A stretch of 64,000 nt of DNA from DATAGF01 sp963835685 (GCA_963835685.1 CAWIGI010000003.1:16559-80558); one strand, 5' to 3'; numbered from the stretch's first letter, positions 8,434-16,976 are shown. The notes: generated by a model from the sequence alone, not told the origin. Translations and numbers: made by a program.

Positions 8434-8832
8434 GTGAGGACCATCCGCACCGACGCGGCGCCGGCGCCGGTCACGGGCGCCACCTACAGCCAGGCCGCCG
8501 CCGGGGCCCCCGGCGAGGTCGTGTTCGTCTCGGGCCAGCTGGGGATCGATCCGGGCACCGGGGCGCTCGTGAGCGACGACGTGCACGAGCAGACCGCGCT
8601 CGCCCTGCGGCACGTGGCCGCGATCCTCGCCGAGGCGGGCGCGGGCCTGGGCGACGTCGTCAAGACGACGGTCTACCTGGCGGACCTGCCGGCGGACTTC
8701 GCCGCGATGAACGAGGTCTACGCGCACGCCTTCTCGGGGCACGCCCCGGCGCGGGCCACCGTGGGCGTCGCCGCGCTCCCGCTCGGCGCGCGGGTCGAGA
8801 TCGAGGCCGTCGCCGTCGTCCCGGAGGGGTGA
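8434..8832 (+). CDS. RidA/YjgF family enamine deaminase
   Basis: 132 residues, the normal size of RidA, which hydrolyses reactive enamine/imine intermediates released by PLP enzymes. It carries the family features VFVSGQLGIDPGTG, the conserved Arg in HAPARATVGVAALP near residue 109, and the conserved Glu in VEIEAVAV near residue 124. Starts at GTG 8434. It stands alone, convergent with the small gene at 8856. Confidence 0.9.
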   Translation: MRTIRTDAAPAPVTGATYSQAAAGAPGEVVFVSGQLGIDPGTGALVSDDVHEQTALALRHVAAILAEAGAGLGDVVKTTVYLADLPADFAAMNEVYAHAFSGHAPARATVGVAALPLGARVEIEAVAVVPEG

Positions 8833-8855
8833 CGGCGGCGTGTCCCAGCGGGCGC

Positions 8856-9107
8856 CTACTCGGCCCAGGTGCGGCGCTCGAGCAGGCTGTCGAGCGCGAT
8901 GCGGTCGAGGTAGTCCGGGGCCTCGGAGAGCGGCCGGCCGGCGTTGGCCGGGTCCTCGACCCATGCGCGGAAGCGCGCCTGGGCCTCGTCGAAGCGTTCC
9001 TGGAGCTCCGTCAGCGTGAGCCCCTCGAAGCGCGCGAAGGCCTCGACCAGCTCGGGCGCCATCGGCGCGACGGCCGCCAGCTTGCGGGAGACCGGGTCGT
9101 AGGCCAC
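8856..9107 (-). CDS. small conserved-looking protein of unknown function
   Basis: 83 residues if it starts at GTG 9107. A minus-strand TAAGCT (9115-9120) lies seven bases upstream, the same spacing as at other leaderless starts here. An internal ATG at 9062 would give 68 residues. The sequence is mostly helical and charged (FEGLTLTELQERFDEAQARF) with no motif I can name. It is divergent from cca. Upstream in-frame residues continue the open frame but run into the cca coding region. Confidence 0.55.
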   Translation of the reverse strand: MAYDPVSRKLAAVAPMAPELVEAFARFEGLTLTELQERFDEAQARFRAWVEDPANAGRPLSEAPDYLDRIALDSLLERRTWAE

Positions 9108-9155
9108 GAGCAGGAGCTTAGCCGCGCCCTGGCGCTGCTGGCCGCGCACCCCCTG

Positions 9156-10307
9156 GTGCGCCGGGTGACGCCGCACCTCGACGGCGAGGTCAGCGTGGTG
9201 GGCGGCGCGGTCCGCGACGCGCTCCTCGGCCGCCCCGCGGGGCCCGAGCTCGACCTGGTGGTGGAGGGCGACGCCCCGGCCCTCGCGCGCCGGCTGGGCC
9301 GGGAGCTGGGCGGCCGCGTGATCGTCCACCCGCGCTTCGCGACGGCCGCGGTCGAGCTGCCCCACGGCGCGCGTCTCGACCTCGTCACGGCGCGCCGCGA
9401 GAGCTACTCCCGGCCCGGGGCGCTCCCGGACGTGACCCCGGGCACCCTCGCCGACGACCTCGCACGCCGCGACTTCACGATCAACGCCGTCGCGCGGCGG
9501 CTGTCGGGCGCCGGCGCGGGCGACCTGGTCGACCCGCACGGGGGGGTCGCCGACGCGGATGCCGGCATCGTGCGGGCGCTGCGCGCCGACGCCTTCGAGG
9601 AGGACCCCAGCCGGCTGGTGCGGGCGGCGCGGTACGCCGCCCGCCTGGGCTTCCTGCTGTCCGGGGACACCGCGGCCGCGGCCCGCGAGGCCGCCCCCGG
9701 CCTGGACCCAGGGAGCGCGCGCGTCGCCGACGAGCTGATGCGGCTCGCCCGGGAGCCCACGGCCCCGAGCGCCCTCGCGCTGCTCGGCAGCCTGGGCGTC
9801 CCGTGGCTGTCCGGGCCCCGCGAGGCCGGCCTGCGGGACCGGTTCGCGGCCATCGACGACGCCCTTGCGCGGCCGGGCGCGCCCGAGGTCCCGGCGTGGC
9901 CCCTGCGCCTGGGCGAGGCGCTCGACCCCGAGACCCTCGCCGGGGCCGCGCTGCCCGGATGGGCCCGAGGCCTCGGCGCCGAGGAGCGCGCCGGCGCCGA
10001 CCTCGCCGAGCGCCTCCGGCCGGGCGTCACGCCGTCGGAGGCCGACCGGCTGCTGCGCGCCGCCCCGCCGGCGACGGCGGTCGGGGCGCTGGCGCGCGGG
10101 GCCGAGGCGGTCGGCACCTGGTGGGACCGCGACCGCGACCGGGAGCCGGCCGTGCGCGGCGCCGACCTCGTGCGCGCGGGGGTCCCCCCGGGCCCCGCGA
10201 TCGGGCGCGCCCTCGCCGAGGTCCGCGCCGCGGTGCTGGACGGCCGCGTGGCAGGGCCGGAGGAGCAGCTGGCCCTGGCCCTGCGGGTCGCCCGCGAGGG
10301 CCGGTGA
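9156..10307 (+). CDS. cca: tRNA nucleotidyltransferase (CCA-adding) family protein
   Basis: Adds or repairs the 3' CCA of tRNAs; none of the three tRNA genes in this window encodes CCA. Class II polymerase-beta fold: VVGGAVRDALLGR just after the start, ELDLVVEG with the catalytic acidic residues, RRDFTINAVARRL, and the Arg-rich EEDPSRLVRAARYAARLGF neck region. About 383 residues. The start is uncertain: GTG 9156 is the first plausible codon ahead of the VVGG motif, and GTG 9165 is an alternative. Four-base overlap (GTGA) with pgeF. Confidence 0.87.
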   Translation: MRRVTPHLDGEVSVVGGAVRDALLGRPAGPELDLVVEGDAPALARRLGRELGGRVIVHPRFATAAVELPHGARLDLVTARRESYSRPGALPDVTPGTLADDLARRDFTINAVARRLSGAGAGDLVDPHGGVADADAGIVRALRADAFEEDPSRLVRAARYAARLGFLLSGDTAAAAREAAPGLDPGSARVADELMRLAREPTAPSALALLGSLGVPWLSGPREAGLRDRFAAIDDALARPGAPEVPAWPLRLGEALDPETLAGAALPGWARGLGAEERAGADLAERLRPGVTPSEADRLLRAAPPATAVGALARGAEAVGTWWDRDRDREPAVRGADLVRAGVPPGPAIGRALAEVRAAVLDGRVAGPEEQLALALRVAREGR

Positions 10308-11056
10308 CCGAGCCGGAGCTGATCGAGGTCGCGACGGGCGCGCCCGCCCGCGCGGTCTTCAGCACCAGGCGCGGCGGCGTCAGCGAGGGGCCGCTCGCGA
10401 CGCTCAACCTGGGCTCGGACAGGGGCGACGCGGACGGCGCGGTGCGCGCGAACCGGCAGCGGGTCTGCGACGCGGTCGGCCTGGACGCCGGGGGCGTGAG
10501 CCTCGGCCGCCAGGTCCACGGCGCCGCGGTGCGGGTGCTCGACGCGCCCTCGCGGCCGGGCCTCTTCGCGGGGGGCCTGCGGGGGTGGCCGGAGGGCGAC
10601 GCCCTGGCGACGCGGAGGCCTGGGCTCGGGCTGATGGTGCTCGCGGCCGACTGCCTGCCGGTGCTGCTCTGGCGCCGCGACGAGCCCGGCGTGGCGGCCG
10701 CCCACGCCGGCTGGCGGGGGCTCGTCGGCGGGGTCGTCGCCGCGGCGGTGAGGGCCCTGGACCGCCCCGAGCGCATCGGCGCCGCGATCGGCCCCGGCGT
10801 CGGGCCCTGCTGCTACCCGGTCTCCGCGGAGGTCCGCGACCGCTTCGCGGCGGCCTTCGGGGAGGCCGTCGTGCGCCCGCCGGCCGTTGACCTCGCCGCG
10901 GCGGCCCGCGCGGCGCTCGTCGCGGAGGGCGTCGAGGCGTCGGCGATCGCGACCGTGCAGGCCTGCACGAGCTGCGACCGCGACCGCTTCTACTCCTTCC
11001 GCCGCGACGGCGAGGCCAGCGGGCGGCAGGGAGGGCTGGTGTGGGCGACCAGGTGA
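10304..11056 (+). CDS. pgeF: PgeF (YfiH) purine nucleoside phosphorylase / laccase-domain protein
   Basis: 250 residues. Family features are FSTRRGGVS near the N-terminus, the Cys of VLAADCLPVLLW, AAHAGWRGLVGG and the GPGVGPCCYPVS segment, with a C-terminal TSCDRDRFYSFRRDG. These place the zinc-binding His/Cys residues of the DUF152 fold. The family is linked to purine nucleoside phosphorolysis and to peptidoglycan editing. It is next to yggS, a common actinobacterial arrangement beside division genes. Confidence 0.9.
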   Translation: MTEPELIEVATGAPARAVFSTRRGGVSEGPLATLNLGSDRGDADGAVRANRQRVCDAVGLDAGGVSLGRQVHGAAVRVLDAPSRPGLFAGGLRGWPEGDALATRRPGLGLMVLAADCLPVLLWRRDEPGVAAAHAGWRGLVGGVVAAAVRALDRPERIGAAIGPGVGPCCYPVSAEVRDRFAAAFGEAVVRPPAVDLAAAARAALVAEGVEASAIATVQACTSCDRDRFYSFRRDGEASGRQGGLVWATR

Positions 11057-11766
11057 CGATCGACCCCGAGGCCCTTCGCGCGGCCCTCGCCGAGGCCCGC
11101 GAGCGCCTCGACGAGGCCTGCGCGCGGGCGGGCAGGCCCCCCGGCGCGGCCGAGCTCGTCCTCGCGGGCAAGTACGTCCCTCTCGACCAGACGGCGGCGC
11201 TGGTGGAGGCGGGGGTCGAGGTGGTGGGGGAGAACCGCCTCCAGGACCTGCGGGTGCGCCGGGAGGCGGCCGGCGAGCGGCTGGCCTTCGACTTCATCGG
11301 CCACCTGCAGCGCAAGAAGGCACGCGAGGTGATGGGGGCGGTGCGCCTGCTGCACTCGCTCGACTCCCTGCCACTGGCCGTCGCGATCGCCGCGCGCGCG
11401 GAAGGTCCGACGCGGGTCCTCGTCGAAGTCAACCTCGCCGGAGAGCTCACCAAAGGTGGTATCGTGCCGCCCCAGCTTCGGGCGTTCATGGAGGATGTGT
11501 CGGAGCAGACCGATCTCGTGATCGGCGGCCTGATGGCGATGCCACCGTTCCAGACCGACGCCGAGCTCAGCCGCCCGCACTTCGCCGCAGCGCGCCTCCT
11601 CGCCGAGGATCTCGCGGCCGAGTGGCGGGGGCGTCATGATCTGTCAGACCTCTCGATGGGGACGAGCCAGGACTACCTCGTCGCCGCCGAGGAGGGCGCG
11701 ACGAAGGTCCGCGTGGGCCGCGGCATCCTCGACAAGGCCCTGATCACCACACCGGGAATGGCGTAG
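11053..11766 (+). CDS. yggS: YggS/PLPBP family pyridoxal-phosphate homeostasis protein
   Basis: Single-domain alanine-racemase-like barrel that binds PLP without known catalysis. 237 residues from GTG 11053. That start overlaps the pgeF stop by GTGA as elsewhere; GTG 11041 is an in-frame alternative. The PLP lysine is in LVLAGKYVP. GENRLQDL, FIGHLQRKKA, EVNLAGELTKGG and LSMGTSQDYLVA match the family. It sits between pgeF and sepF, the usual actinobacterial order. Confidence 0.93.
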   Translation: MTIDPEALRAALAEARERLDEACARAGRPPGAAELVLAGKYVPLDQTAALVEAGVEVVGENRLQDLRVRREAAGERLAFDFIGHLQRKKAREVMGAVRLLHSLDSLPLAVAIAARAEGPTRVLVEVNLAGELTKGGIVPPQLRAFMEDVSEQTDLVIGGLMAMPPFQTDAELSRPHFAAARLLAEDLAAEWRGRHDLSDLSMGTSQDYLVAAEEGATKVRVGRGILDKALITTPGMA

Positions 11767-12345
11767 ATGGCCGTCAGCGACCTCTGGCACCGCACCCTCG
11801 TCTACTTCGGGATGGCCGACGAGGCGGACGACTACGACGACGAGTTCGTCGACGACGACCGCGGCTACGACGAGGAGCGGGAGCGCGACCGGGAGCGCCG
11901 CGCCTCGGCCTCGGCGCACGAGGACCTCGAGCGCAGCTACCGCGAGCGCCCCAACGTGCGCCGCCTCGGCCCGCGCCGCCGCGACCCCGACTTCGACGAC
12001 ATCTTCGCCGAGGAGGCGCCCCGCGGCCGGCCGAGCCCCGTGCGCTCGGTCGAGTCGCGCCCGCAGCCGGCCGAGGTGCACCTGGTCGTGCCGAAGAGCT
12101 TCAACGACGCGCAGCAGATCGCCGACAAGTTCAAGGGCACGATCCCGGTCATCCTCAACCTCCAGAGCGCCGAGACCGACCTCGCCAAGCGGCTGATCGA
12201 CTTCTCCAGCGGGCTCACCTACGCCCTCGACGGCGGCATGCAGCGCGTGGCCGACAAGGTCTTCATGCTGACGCCGCGCAACGTCGAGGTGTCGGCCGAG
12301 GAGCGGGCGCGCCTGCTGGAGAAGGGCTTCTTCAACCAGTACTGA
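11767..12345 (+). CDS. sepF: cell division protein SepF
   Basis: Membrane anchor for FtsZ and part of the divisome. 192 residues. The amphipathic N-terminus (MAVSDLWHRTLVYFGM) is the membrane-targeting helix. An acidic and then Arg-rich linker runs to about residue 95, followed by the SepF core (HLVVPKSFNDAQQIADKFK, VILNLQ, LIDFSSGLTYALDG, FMLTPRNVEV). The ATG lies directly after the yggS stop, and the stop overlaps the proC start by one base (TGATG). Confidence 0.95.
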   Translation: MAVSDLWHRTLVYFGMADEADDYDDEFVDDDRGYDEERERDRERRASASAHEDLERSYRERPNVRRLGPRRRDPDFDDIFAEEAPRGRPSPVRSVESRPQPAEVHLVVPKSFNDAQQIADKFKGTIPVILNLQSAETDLAKRLIDFSSGLTYALDGGMQRVADKVFMLTPRNVEVSAEERARLLEKGFFNQY

Positions 12346-13151
12346 TGGCGGAGCCGCCGGCCCTCTGGCCGGGCCGCGTGTCCGTGGTGGGCGTCGGCGC
12401 GATGGGCCGGGCGCTCGCGGCGGGGCTGGTGCGCGGCCACGCCGGCCTGGCCGAGCGGCTCGCCGTCGCCGACGCCGTCCCCGCGGCGGTCGAGGCGGCG
12501 CTGGCGGACTCGGGCGGGCACCCGGCGTCGGTCGAGGAGGCGGCCGGCGCCGACCTCGTGTGCCTCGCGGTCAAGCCCGCGGATGCCGGGGCCGCGCTCG
12601 CCGAGGTCGCGCCGGCGATGGGGCACGGCGCGGTGCTCCTCTCCGTCGTCGCCGGCTGGGAGCTGGACCGCCTGGCCGCCGCGGCCCCGGGGGCGGCTCT
12701 CGCGCGGACGATGCCCAACCTGGCGGTGCGCCACGGCGCCGGGGTCGTCGCGCTGGCGACGAGGGGCCTCGATCCGGGCCGGGAGGCCGAGCTGATCGGC
12801 TTCCTGCGCCCGCTGGGGGCGGTCGTCCCCCTTCCGGAGGGCCTCTTCGGGCCCGCGACGGCGCTCGCGGGCAGCGGCCCGGGGCTGCTCGCGCTGGTGG
12901 CGGAGGGGTTGGAGGAGGGGGCCGTGGCGGCGGGTCTGAGCCGCCCGCAGGCGCGCGAGCTGACGGCGGCCGCGCTGGCGGGGACGGCCGCGCTGCTCGC
13001 CGACGGCACCGACCCCGCCCTGCTGCGCCAGCGCGTGAGCTCCCCCGCGGGGGCGACGCTGGCGGGCCTCGCGGTGCTCGAGCGCGGCGCCGTCCGCGCC
13101 CACGTCGCCGACGCGGTGCTGGCCGCGGCGCGGAGGGCCGCAGAGCTGTAG
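12345..13151 (+). CDS. proC: pyrroline-5-carboxylate reductase
   Basis: Last step of proline synthesis: reduces P5C with NAD(P)H. 268 residues. The Rossmann motif VSVVGVGAMGRALAAGL is near residue 10. VKPADAG and ARTMPNLAVRHGAG follow, with the C-terminal dimer and substrate region ALAGSGPGLLALVAEGL and RQRVSSPAGATLAGL. The proC position between sepF and yggT is typical in Gram-positive genomes. The C-terminus is somewhat diverged but no key motif is missing. Confidence 0.93.
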   Translation: MAEPPALWPGRVSVVGVGAMGRALAAGLVRGHAGLAERLAVADAVPAAVEAALADSGGHPASVEEAAGADLVCLAVKPADAGAALAEVAPAMGHGAVLLSVVAGWELDRLAAAAPGAALARTMPNLAVRHGAGVVALATRGLDPGREAELIGFLRPLGAVVPLPEGLFGPATALAGSGPGLLALVAEGLEEGAVAAGLSRPQARELTAAALAGTAALLADGTDPALLRQRVSSPAGATLAGLAVLERGAVRAHVADAVLAAARRAAEL

Positions 13152-13176
13152 GCCCCGGCGCACGTCCGGCCTCCTT

Positions 13177-13182
13177 TACGCT
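13177..13182 (+). promoter_or_regulatory. -10 hexamer TACGCT for yggT
   Basis: TACGCT lies eight bases before GTG 13191 with no Shine-Dalgarno, so yggT has its own likely leaderless promoter after proC. Confidence 0.4.
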
Positions 13183-13190
13183 CCCTCACC

Positions 13191-13463
13191 GTGGAGCAAC
13201 TGGAGACCTACGTCTCGGCGCTGTTCACGGTGTTCATCATCGTGATCTTCATCCGGATCCTGCTGTCGTTCCTGCCGGTGGCCCCCCGGTCGCGCTGGAC
13301 GCGCGCGATCTGGGACTTCGTGCACCAGAGCACGGAGTGGTTCCTGGGGTTCTTCCGGCGCTTCATCCCGCCGCTCGGCATGTTCGACCTGTCTCCGATC
13401 GTCGCGCTGCTGGTGCTCTACATCCTCCGGAACCTCGTCCTGGCGCTCCTGGACAGCTTCTGA
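13191..13463 (+). CDS. yggT: YggT family membrane protein
   Basis: 90 residues with two hydrophobic segments (about 8-28 and 65-85) separated by the conserved RWTRAIWDFVHQSTEWFLGF region. YggT proteins are integral membrane proteins of the division cluster with no settled biochemical role. Start at GTG 13191. DivIVA, often found after yggT, is absent; instead a 280-bp gap leads to lspA. Confidence 0.9.
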   Translation: MEQLETYVSALFTVFIIVIFIRILLSFLPVAPRSRWTRAIWDFVHQSTEWFLGFFRRFIPPLGMFDLSPIVALLVLYILRNLVLALLDSF

Positions 13464-13613
13464 CCACCTCGCTCCCCCAATGGCTCTCGGTCCGCGACGG
13501 GGTGACCCTCGTGGCGGTCACAGCCGAGCCGAACCCGCGTCCGCGGCGTCAGCTTTGCCGGCCGGCGAGCGAGCGCTTCACGAGTCGCCGCTCCGAGCGA
13601 GGGGGGTGGCTTC

Positions 13614-13717
13614 TTCCGGCGCCAGCCCCGGCGAAGCCGGTGCGCCGGTGTGCCGAGGGCCCCGGCCAGGGGCCCTCGGCGCGTCCCGCCGCCCCCGCGA
13701 GAGGGGCGGCGTACGCC
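13614..13717 (+). repeat. three-hairpin dispersed element, copy A
   Basis: P1 is a nested hairpin (CCGGCG...CGCCGG outside, CCGGC-GAA-GCCGG inside). P2 is a perfect 10-bp stem at 13654-13663/13669-13678 with loop GGCCA. A GCGCGTC linker follows, then P3, a 9-bp stem at 13687-13695/13703-13711 with loop CGCGAGA, ending GTACGCC. It lies 30 bases before lspA on the same strand. The rest of the yggT-lspA gap (13464-13613) holds one short inverted repeat (GTGACC/GGTCAC near 13502) and nothing else I can name. Confidence 0.75.
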
Positions 13718-13746
13718 TTGTCGCCCGACGGCCGGGGCGGCGCGGG

Positions 13747-14289
13747 ATGACGTCCGTCAAGCCGACCACCCGCGACGCGGTCCGGCAGGCCATCGAGCGC
13801 CGCCGCAGGCGCCAGACCAAGGCGCGCTGGTGGCGCTTCGGCGCGCTCGCGGTGCTCGTGCTGGTGCTCGACCAGATCTCGAAGGCCGTCGTCCGCGCCA
13901 CCCTCGACCCGCGCGAGGCCATCGAGGTGTTCCCGGGGCTCGACATCTCCCGCGTGACCAACGAGGGCATCGCCTTCGGGCTCTTCCCGGGCCGGCAGGC
14001 GGCGGTCGCGGTGCTGACCGTGGTCGCGCTCTGCGCGATCGCCATCGCCCTGGCCGGCCTGGTCGCGCGCAACAACATCGTGGCGGCGGGGGCCGGCCTC
14101 CTCGTGGGCGGCAGCCTCGGCAACCTCATCGACCGCCTCTCGCGAGGCGCGGTCACCGACTTCATCGACCTGACGCGCTGGCCGGCGTTCAACGTCGCCG
14201 ACATCGGCATCACGGTCGGGGCGGCGCTGATCGTCCTCGGCCTGCTGCGCGACGGGGAGGAGGACGCCGATGAGGGCGAGCCCGGCTGA
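13747..14289 (+). CDS. lspA: lipoprotein signal peptidase (signal peptidase II)
   Basis: Cleaves signal peptides of diacylglyceryl-prolipoproteins in the membrane. 180 residues with an Arg-rich cytoplasmic N-terminus and four membrane segments. The first catalytic Asp is in GSLGNLIDRLSRGAVTDFIDL and the second in FNVADIGI, both present. ATG 13747 follows repeat copy A by 30 bases. rluD begins inside its last 20 bases, so the pair is cotranscribed. Confidence 0.95.
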   Translation: MTSVKPTTRDAVRQAIERRRRRQTKARWWRFGALAVLVLVLDQISKAVVRATLDPREAIEVFPGLDISRVTNEGIAFGLFPGRQAAVAVLTVVALCAIAIALAGLVARNNIVAAGAGLLVGGSLGNLIDRLSRGAVTDFIDLTRWPAFNVADIGITVGAALIVLGLLRDGEEDADEGEPG

Positions 14290-15211
14290 CCCGGCGCCGG
14301 TGCGCCTCGCCGTGGCCGGGGACGCCGCGGGCCGCCGCCTGGACGCGGTGGTCGGGGCGCTCGACGAGGTGGGCAGCCGCGCCGAGGCCCAGCGCCTGAT
14401 CGAGGCCGGGAGGGTGCTCGTGGACGGCCGCCCGGTGCCGAAGCGCCACCTCCTGGCGGAGGGCGAGTCGGTCGAGGTGCGCCCGGCGCCGGCGCGGCCC
14501 GCGGACATCGAGCCCGAGGAGATGCCGCTCACGGTGCGGTACGAGGACGAGCACCTGCTGGTGGTTGACAAGCCCGCCGGCGTGGTCGTGCACCCGAGCG
14601 CCGGCCATCGCGGCGGGACGCTGGTGCACGGCCTCGTGGCCCGCGACATCGCCGGCGGCGGCGACCCGGCGCGCCCCGGGATCGTCCACCGCCTCGACCG
14701 CGACACGTCCGGCCTGCTGGTCGTGGCCCGCTCCGAGCGCGCGCACCGGCGCCTGCAGCGGGCGCTTCGCGACCGGCGGCTCTCGAGGGTCTATCTGGCG
14801 CTCGTCCACGGCGCCGCGCCGCCCGCCCTCACGATCGACCGTCCCGTGGGGCGCGACCGCCGGGTCCGCACGCGCATGGCCGTCGGCGCGCCGGACGCGC
14901 GGGAGGCCGTCACGCACCTGCGCCGGCTCGAGGAGCTCGGGCGGTTCAGCCTCCTGGAGGCCCGCCTCGAGACCGGGAGGACCCATCAGATCCGGGTGCA
15001 CCTGGAGTCGGTCGGCCACCCCGTCGTCGGCGACCGCGTCTACGGCCGCCGCGCGGAGTCGCTCGGGCTCGAGCGCCAGTTCCTGCACGCCGCCCGCCTC
15101 GCGTTCCCCCACCCCGAGACGGGCGAGCCGGTCGAGGTGGAGAGCCCGCTGCCCGACGACCTGCGCCGCGCCCTGGCGCTCGCGCGGCGCGCTCGCGCTT
15201 CCGCGACGTGA
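14270..15211 (+). CDS. rluD: RluA/RluD family rRNA pseudouridine synthase
   Basis: 313 residues. An S4 RNA-binding domain occupies about 15-75 (RLDAVVGALDEVGSRAEAQR). The catalytic domain has VVDKPAGVVVHPS and the active-site Asp in VHRLDRDTSGLLVVAR. It also has the ETGRTHQIRVHLE motif. It is likely to modify helix 69 of 23S rRNA, as RluD does, but the exact site is inferred. It overlaps lspA by 20 bases if ATG 14270 is used. Confidence 0.92.
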   Translation: MRASPADPAPVRLAVAGDAAGRRLDAVVGALDEVGSRAEAQRLIEAGRVLVDGRPVPKRHLLAEGESVEVRPAPARPADIEPEEMPLTVRYEDEHLLVVDKPAGVVVHPSAGHRGGTLVHGLVARDIAGGGDPARPGIVHRLDRDTSGLLVVARSERAHRRLQRALRDRRLSRVYLALVHGAAPPALTIDRPVGRDRRVRTRMAVGAPDAREAVTHLRRLEELGRFSLLEARLETGRTHQIRVHLESVGHPVVGDRVYGRRAESLGLERQFLHAARLAFPHPETGEPVEVESPLPDDLRRALALARRARASAT

Positions 15212-15224
15212 AGCCCCCGCGCGC

Positions 15225-15380
15225 TAACATCGCGGACCGCAGCACTTCCGACCCCTCTCCCCGGCGCGATTCTCGCCAGATGGCGGTGCCCGGGGCGTCC
15301 TCGCCCCCGACGGCGGGCGCTCCCGGTTCCATCGGCCCGCGCCGGCGCCCGACGCCGAAACCGCAGCACAGGAGCCGCCC
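15225..15380 (+). promoter_or_regulatory. rpsB promoter and 150-nt leader
   Basis: TAACAT (15225-15230) is a likely -10. About 145 transcribed bases then precede the GTG start, with GGAG at 15371-15374 as ribosome-binding site. A leader this long is unusual in a window where most starts are leaderless. It could be a ribosomal-protein autoregulatory leader, but no conserved fold was identified. Confidence 0.45.
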
Positions 15381-16355
15381 GTGGCCACCGTCACCATGAA
15401 GCAACTGCTGGAGTCCGGGGTCCACTTCGGACACCAGACCCGCCGCTGGAACCCGAAGATGAAGCGCTACATCTTCGGAGAGCGCGGCGGCATCTACATC
15501 ATCGACCTCCAGCAGACCATCGTCCTGCTGCAGGAGGCGATGGACATCGTCCGCGAGATCGCCGAGCGGGGCGGCACGGCGCTCTTCGTGGGCACCAAGA
15601 AGCAGTGCCAGGACGCCGTCCAGGAGCACGCGACCCGGGCGGGGATGCCGTTCGTCTCGCATCGCTGGCTCGGCGGCCTGCTGACCAACTGGGGGACCAT
15701 CTCCCAGCGCATCCGCCGCCTGCACGAGCTGCGCAACCAGAAGCGGGAGGGCCAGCTCGAGCTGCTGCCGACGCGCGAGCGCCTCGCGCGCGAGGGTGAG
15801 CTGGCCAAGCTCGAGACCAACCTCGGCGGCGTCGCCGACATGCAGCGGCTGCCGGACGCGGTGGTGATCGTTGACCTCAAGAAGGAGGCGATCGGGGTGC
15901 GCGAGGCGAACCGCCTCGGCCTCGCGGTGATCGGCCTGGTGGACACCAACTGCGACCCCGACGAGGCGACGTACGTCATCCCCGGCAACGACGACGCCAT
16001 CCGCTCGTGCAACCTGATCCTGGGCGCGCTCGCGGACGCGATCATCGAGGGCAAGGGCGGCCTGCCGGCGTCGGGCATCCCGGCCGAGGGCGAGGACGAT
16101 ACGGGCGGGGCGCCCGGCGAGCCGGCCGCCGAGGAGCCGCCGGAGCCGGCCGCCGAGGAGCCGCCGGAGCCGGCCGCCGAGGAGCCGCCGGAGCCGGCCG
16201 CCGAGGAGCCGCCGGAGCCGGCCGCCGAGGAGCCGCCGGAGCCGGCCGCCGAGGAGCCGCCGGAGCCGGAGCCGGTCGCCGAGGAGCCCGAGACCACCGC
16301 CGAGGAGCCGGCCGTGGAGGCCGCGCCCGCGGCCGACGGAGAGGACGCCGCGTGA
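15381..16355 (+). CDS. rpsB: 30S ribosomal protein S2 with long acidic tail
   Basis: The S2 core occupies about residues 1-230: VTMKQLLESGVHFGHQTRRWNPKM, FVGTKKQ, HRWLGGLLTNW, PDAVVIVDLKKE, GLVDTNCDPDE. A Pro/Glu/Ala tail of about 80 residues follows, dominated by six perfect copies of EPAAEEPP. Total 324 residues, against 230-270 in most bacteria. The tail is likely disordered and acidic. GTG 15381 has GGAG upstream. It overlaps tsf by four bases (GTGA). Confidence 0.97.
   Translation: MATVTMKQLLESGVHFGHQTRRWNPKMKRYIFGERGGIYIIDLQQTIVLLQEAMDIVREIAERGGTALFVGTKKQCQDAVQEHATRAGMPFVSHRWLGGLLTNWGTISQRIRRLHELRNQKREGQLELLPTRERLAREGELAKLETNLGGVADMQRLPDAVVIVDLKKEAIGVREANRLGLAVIGLVDTNCDPDEATYVIPGNDDAIRSCNLILGALADAIIEGKGGLPASGIPAEGEDDTGGAPGEPAAEEPPEPAAEEPPEPAAEEPPEPAAEEPPEPAAEEPPEPAAEEPPEPEPVAEEPETTAEEPAVEAAPAADGEDAA
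16119..16262 (+). repeat. six perfect 24-bp tandem repeats inside rpsB
   Basis: A 24-bp unit encoding EPAAEEPP is repeated six times in frame without mismatch, within the S2 tail. The identity at silent positions suggests recent slippage expansion. Copy number should be treated as uncertain in a short-read assembly. Confidence 0.9.
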
Positions 16356-16957
16356 GCACCACCATCCCCGCCAAGCTCGTCAAGGACCTGCGGGAGAGGA
16401 CCGGCGCCGGGATGATGGACTGCAAGCGGGCCCTCGAGGAGGCCGGCGGCGACATCGAGGCGGCGGCCACGGCGCTGCGCACGAAGGGCCTCGCCGACGC
16501 CGCCAAGCGCGCCGACCGGGCCGCCAACGAGGGCATCGTGGACAGCTACATCCACGCCGGCGGCCGCGTCGGGGTGCTGGTCGAGGTGAATTGCGAGACC
16601 GACTTCGTCGCCCGGACCGACCAGTTCCGCGAGTTCGTCCACGAGATCGCCCTCCACGTCGCGGCCCTGAAGCCGCGCTACGTCAGCGCCGACGAGGTGC
16701 CCGAGGCGTACCTCGCGGCCGAGCGGGCGATCTACGAGGCCCAGGCCGCGGACGTGCCGGAGCACGTCCGCGAGCGAGCCGTCGAGGGCAAGCTCGCCAA
16801 GCACCTCAAGTCCATCTGCCTCCTGGACCAGGAGTACGTGCGGGACCAGGGCGAGAAGCGGCCCCGGACGGTCGAGGAGCTGCGGGCGGAGGCGGCGGGG
16901 GCGCTGGGCGAGAACATCACCATCCGGCGCTTCAGCCTCTTCGAGCTTGGCCAGTAG
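16352..16957 (+). CDS. tsf: translation elongation factor Ts
   Basis: Nucleotide exchange factor for EF-Tu. 201 residues, a short form with a single core domain compared with about 280 in E. coli. N-terminal VKDLRERTGAGMMDCKRALEEAGGD, then the EF-Tu-contact motif NCETDFVARTDQF near residue 83. It follows rpsB by GTGA overlap and precedes pyrH, the conserved order. Confidence 0.96.
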   Translation: MSTTIPAKLVKDLRERTGAGMMDCKRALEEAGGDIEAAATALRTKGLADAAKRADRAANEGIVDSYIHAGGRVGVLVEVNCETDFVARTDQFREFVHEIALHVAALKPRYVSADEVPEAYLAAERAIYEAQAADVPEHVRERAVEGKLAKHLKSICLLDQEYVRDQGEKRPRTVEELRAEAAGALGENITIRRFSLFELGQ

Positions 16958-16976
16958 GGCCGACCCCGGCGACGAT

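Noticed and set aside
13654..13711. Hairpins of the dispersed repeat as ordinary terminators
   Set aside because: No T-runs follow them, two copies lie directly before genes read in the same direction, and all share a fixed three-hairpin layout.
16119..16262. Regular 24-bp repeats as a CRISPR-like array
   Set aside because: No spacers; repeats are contiguous, in frame and encode the S2 tail.
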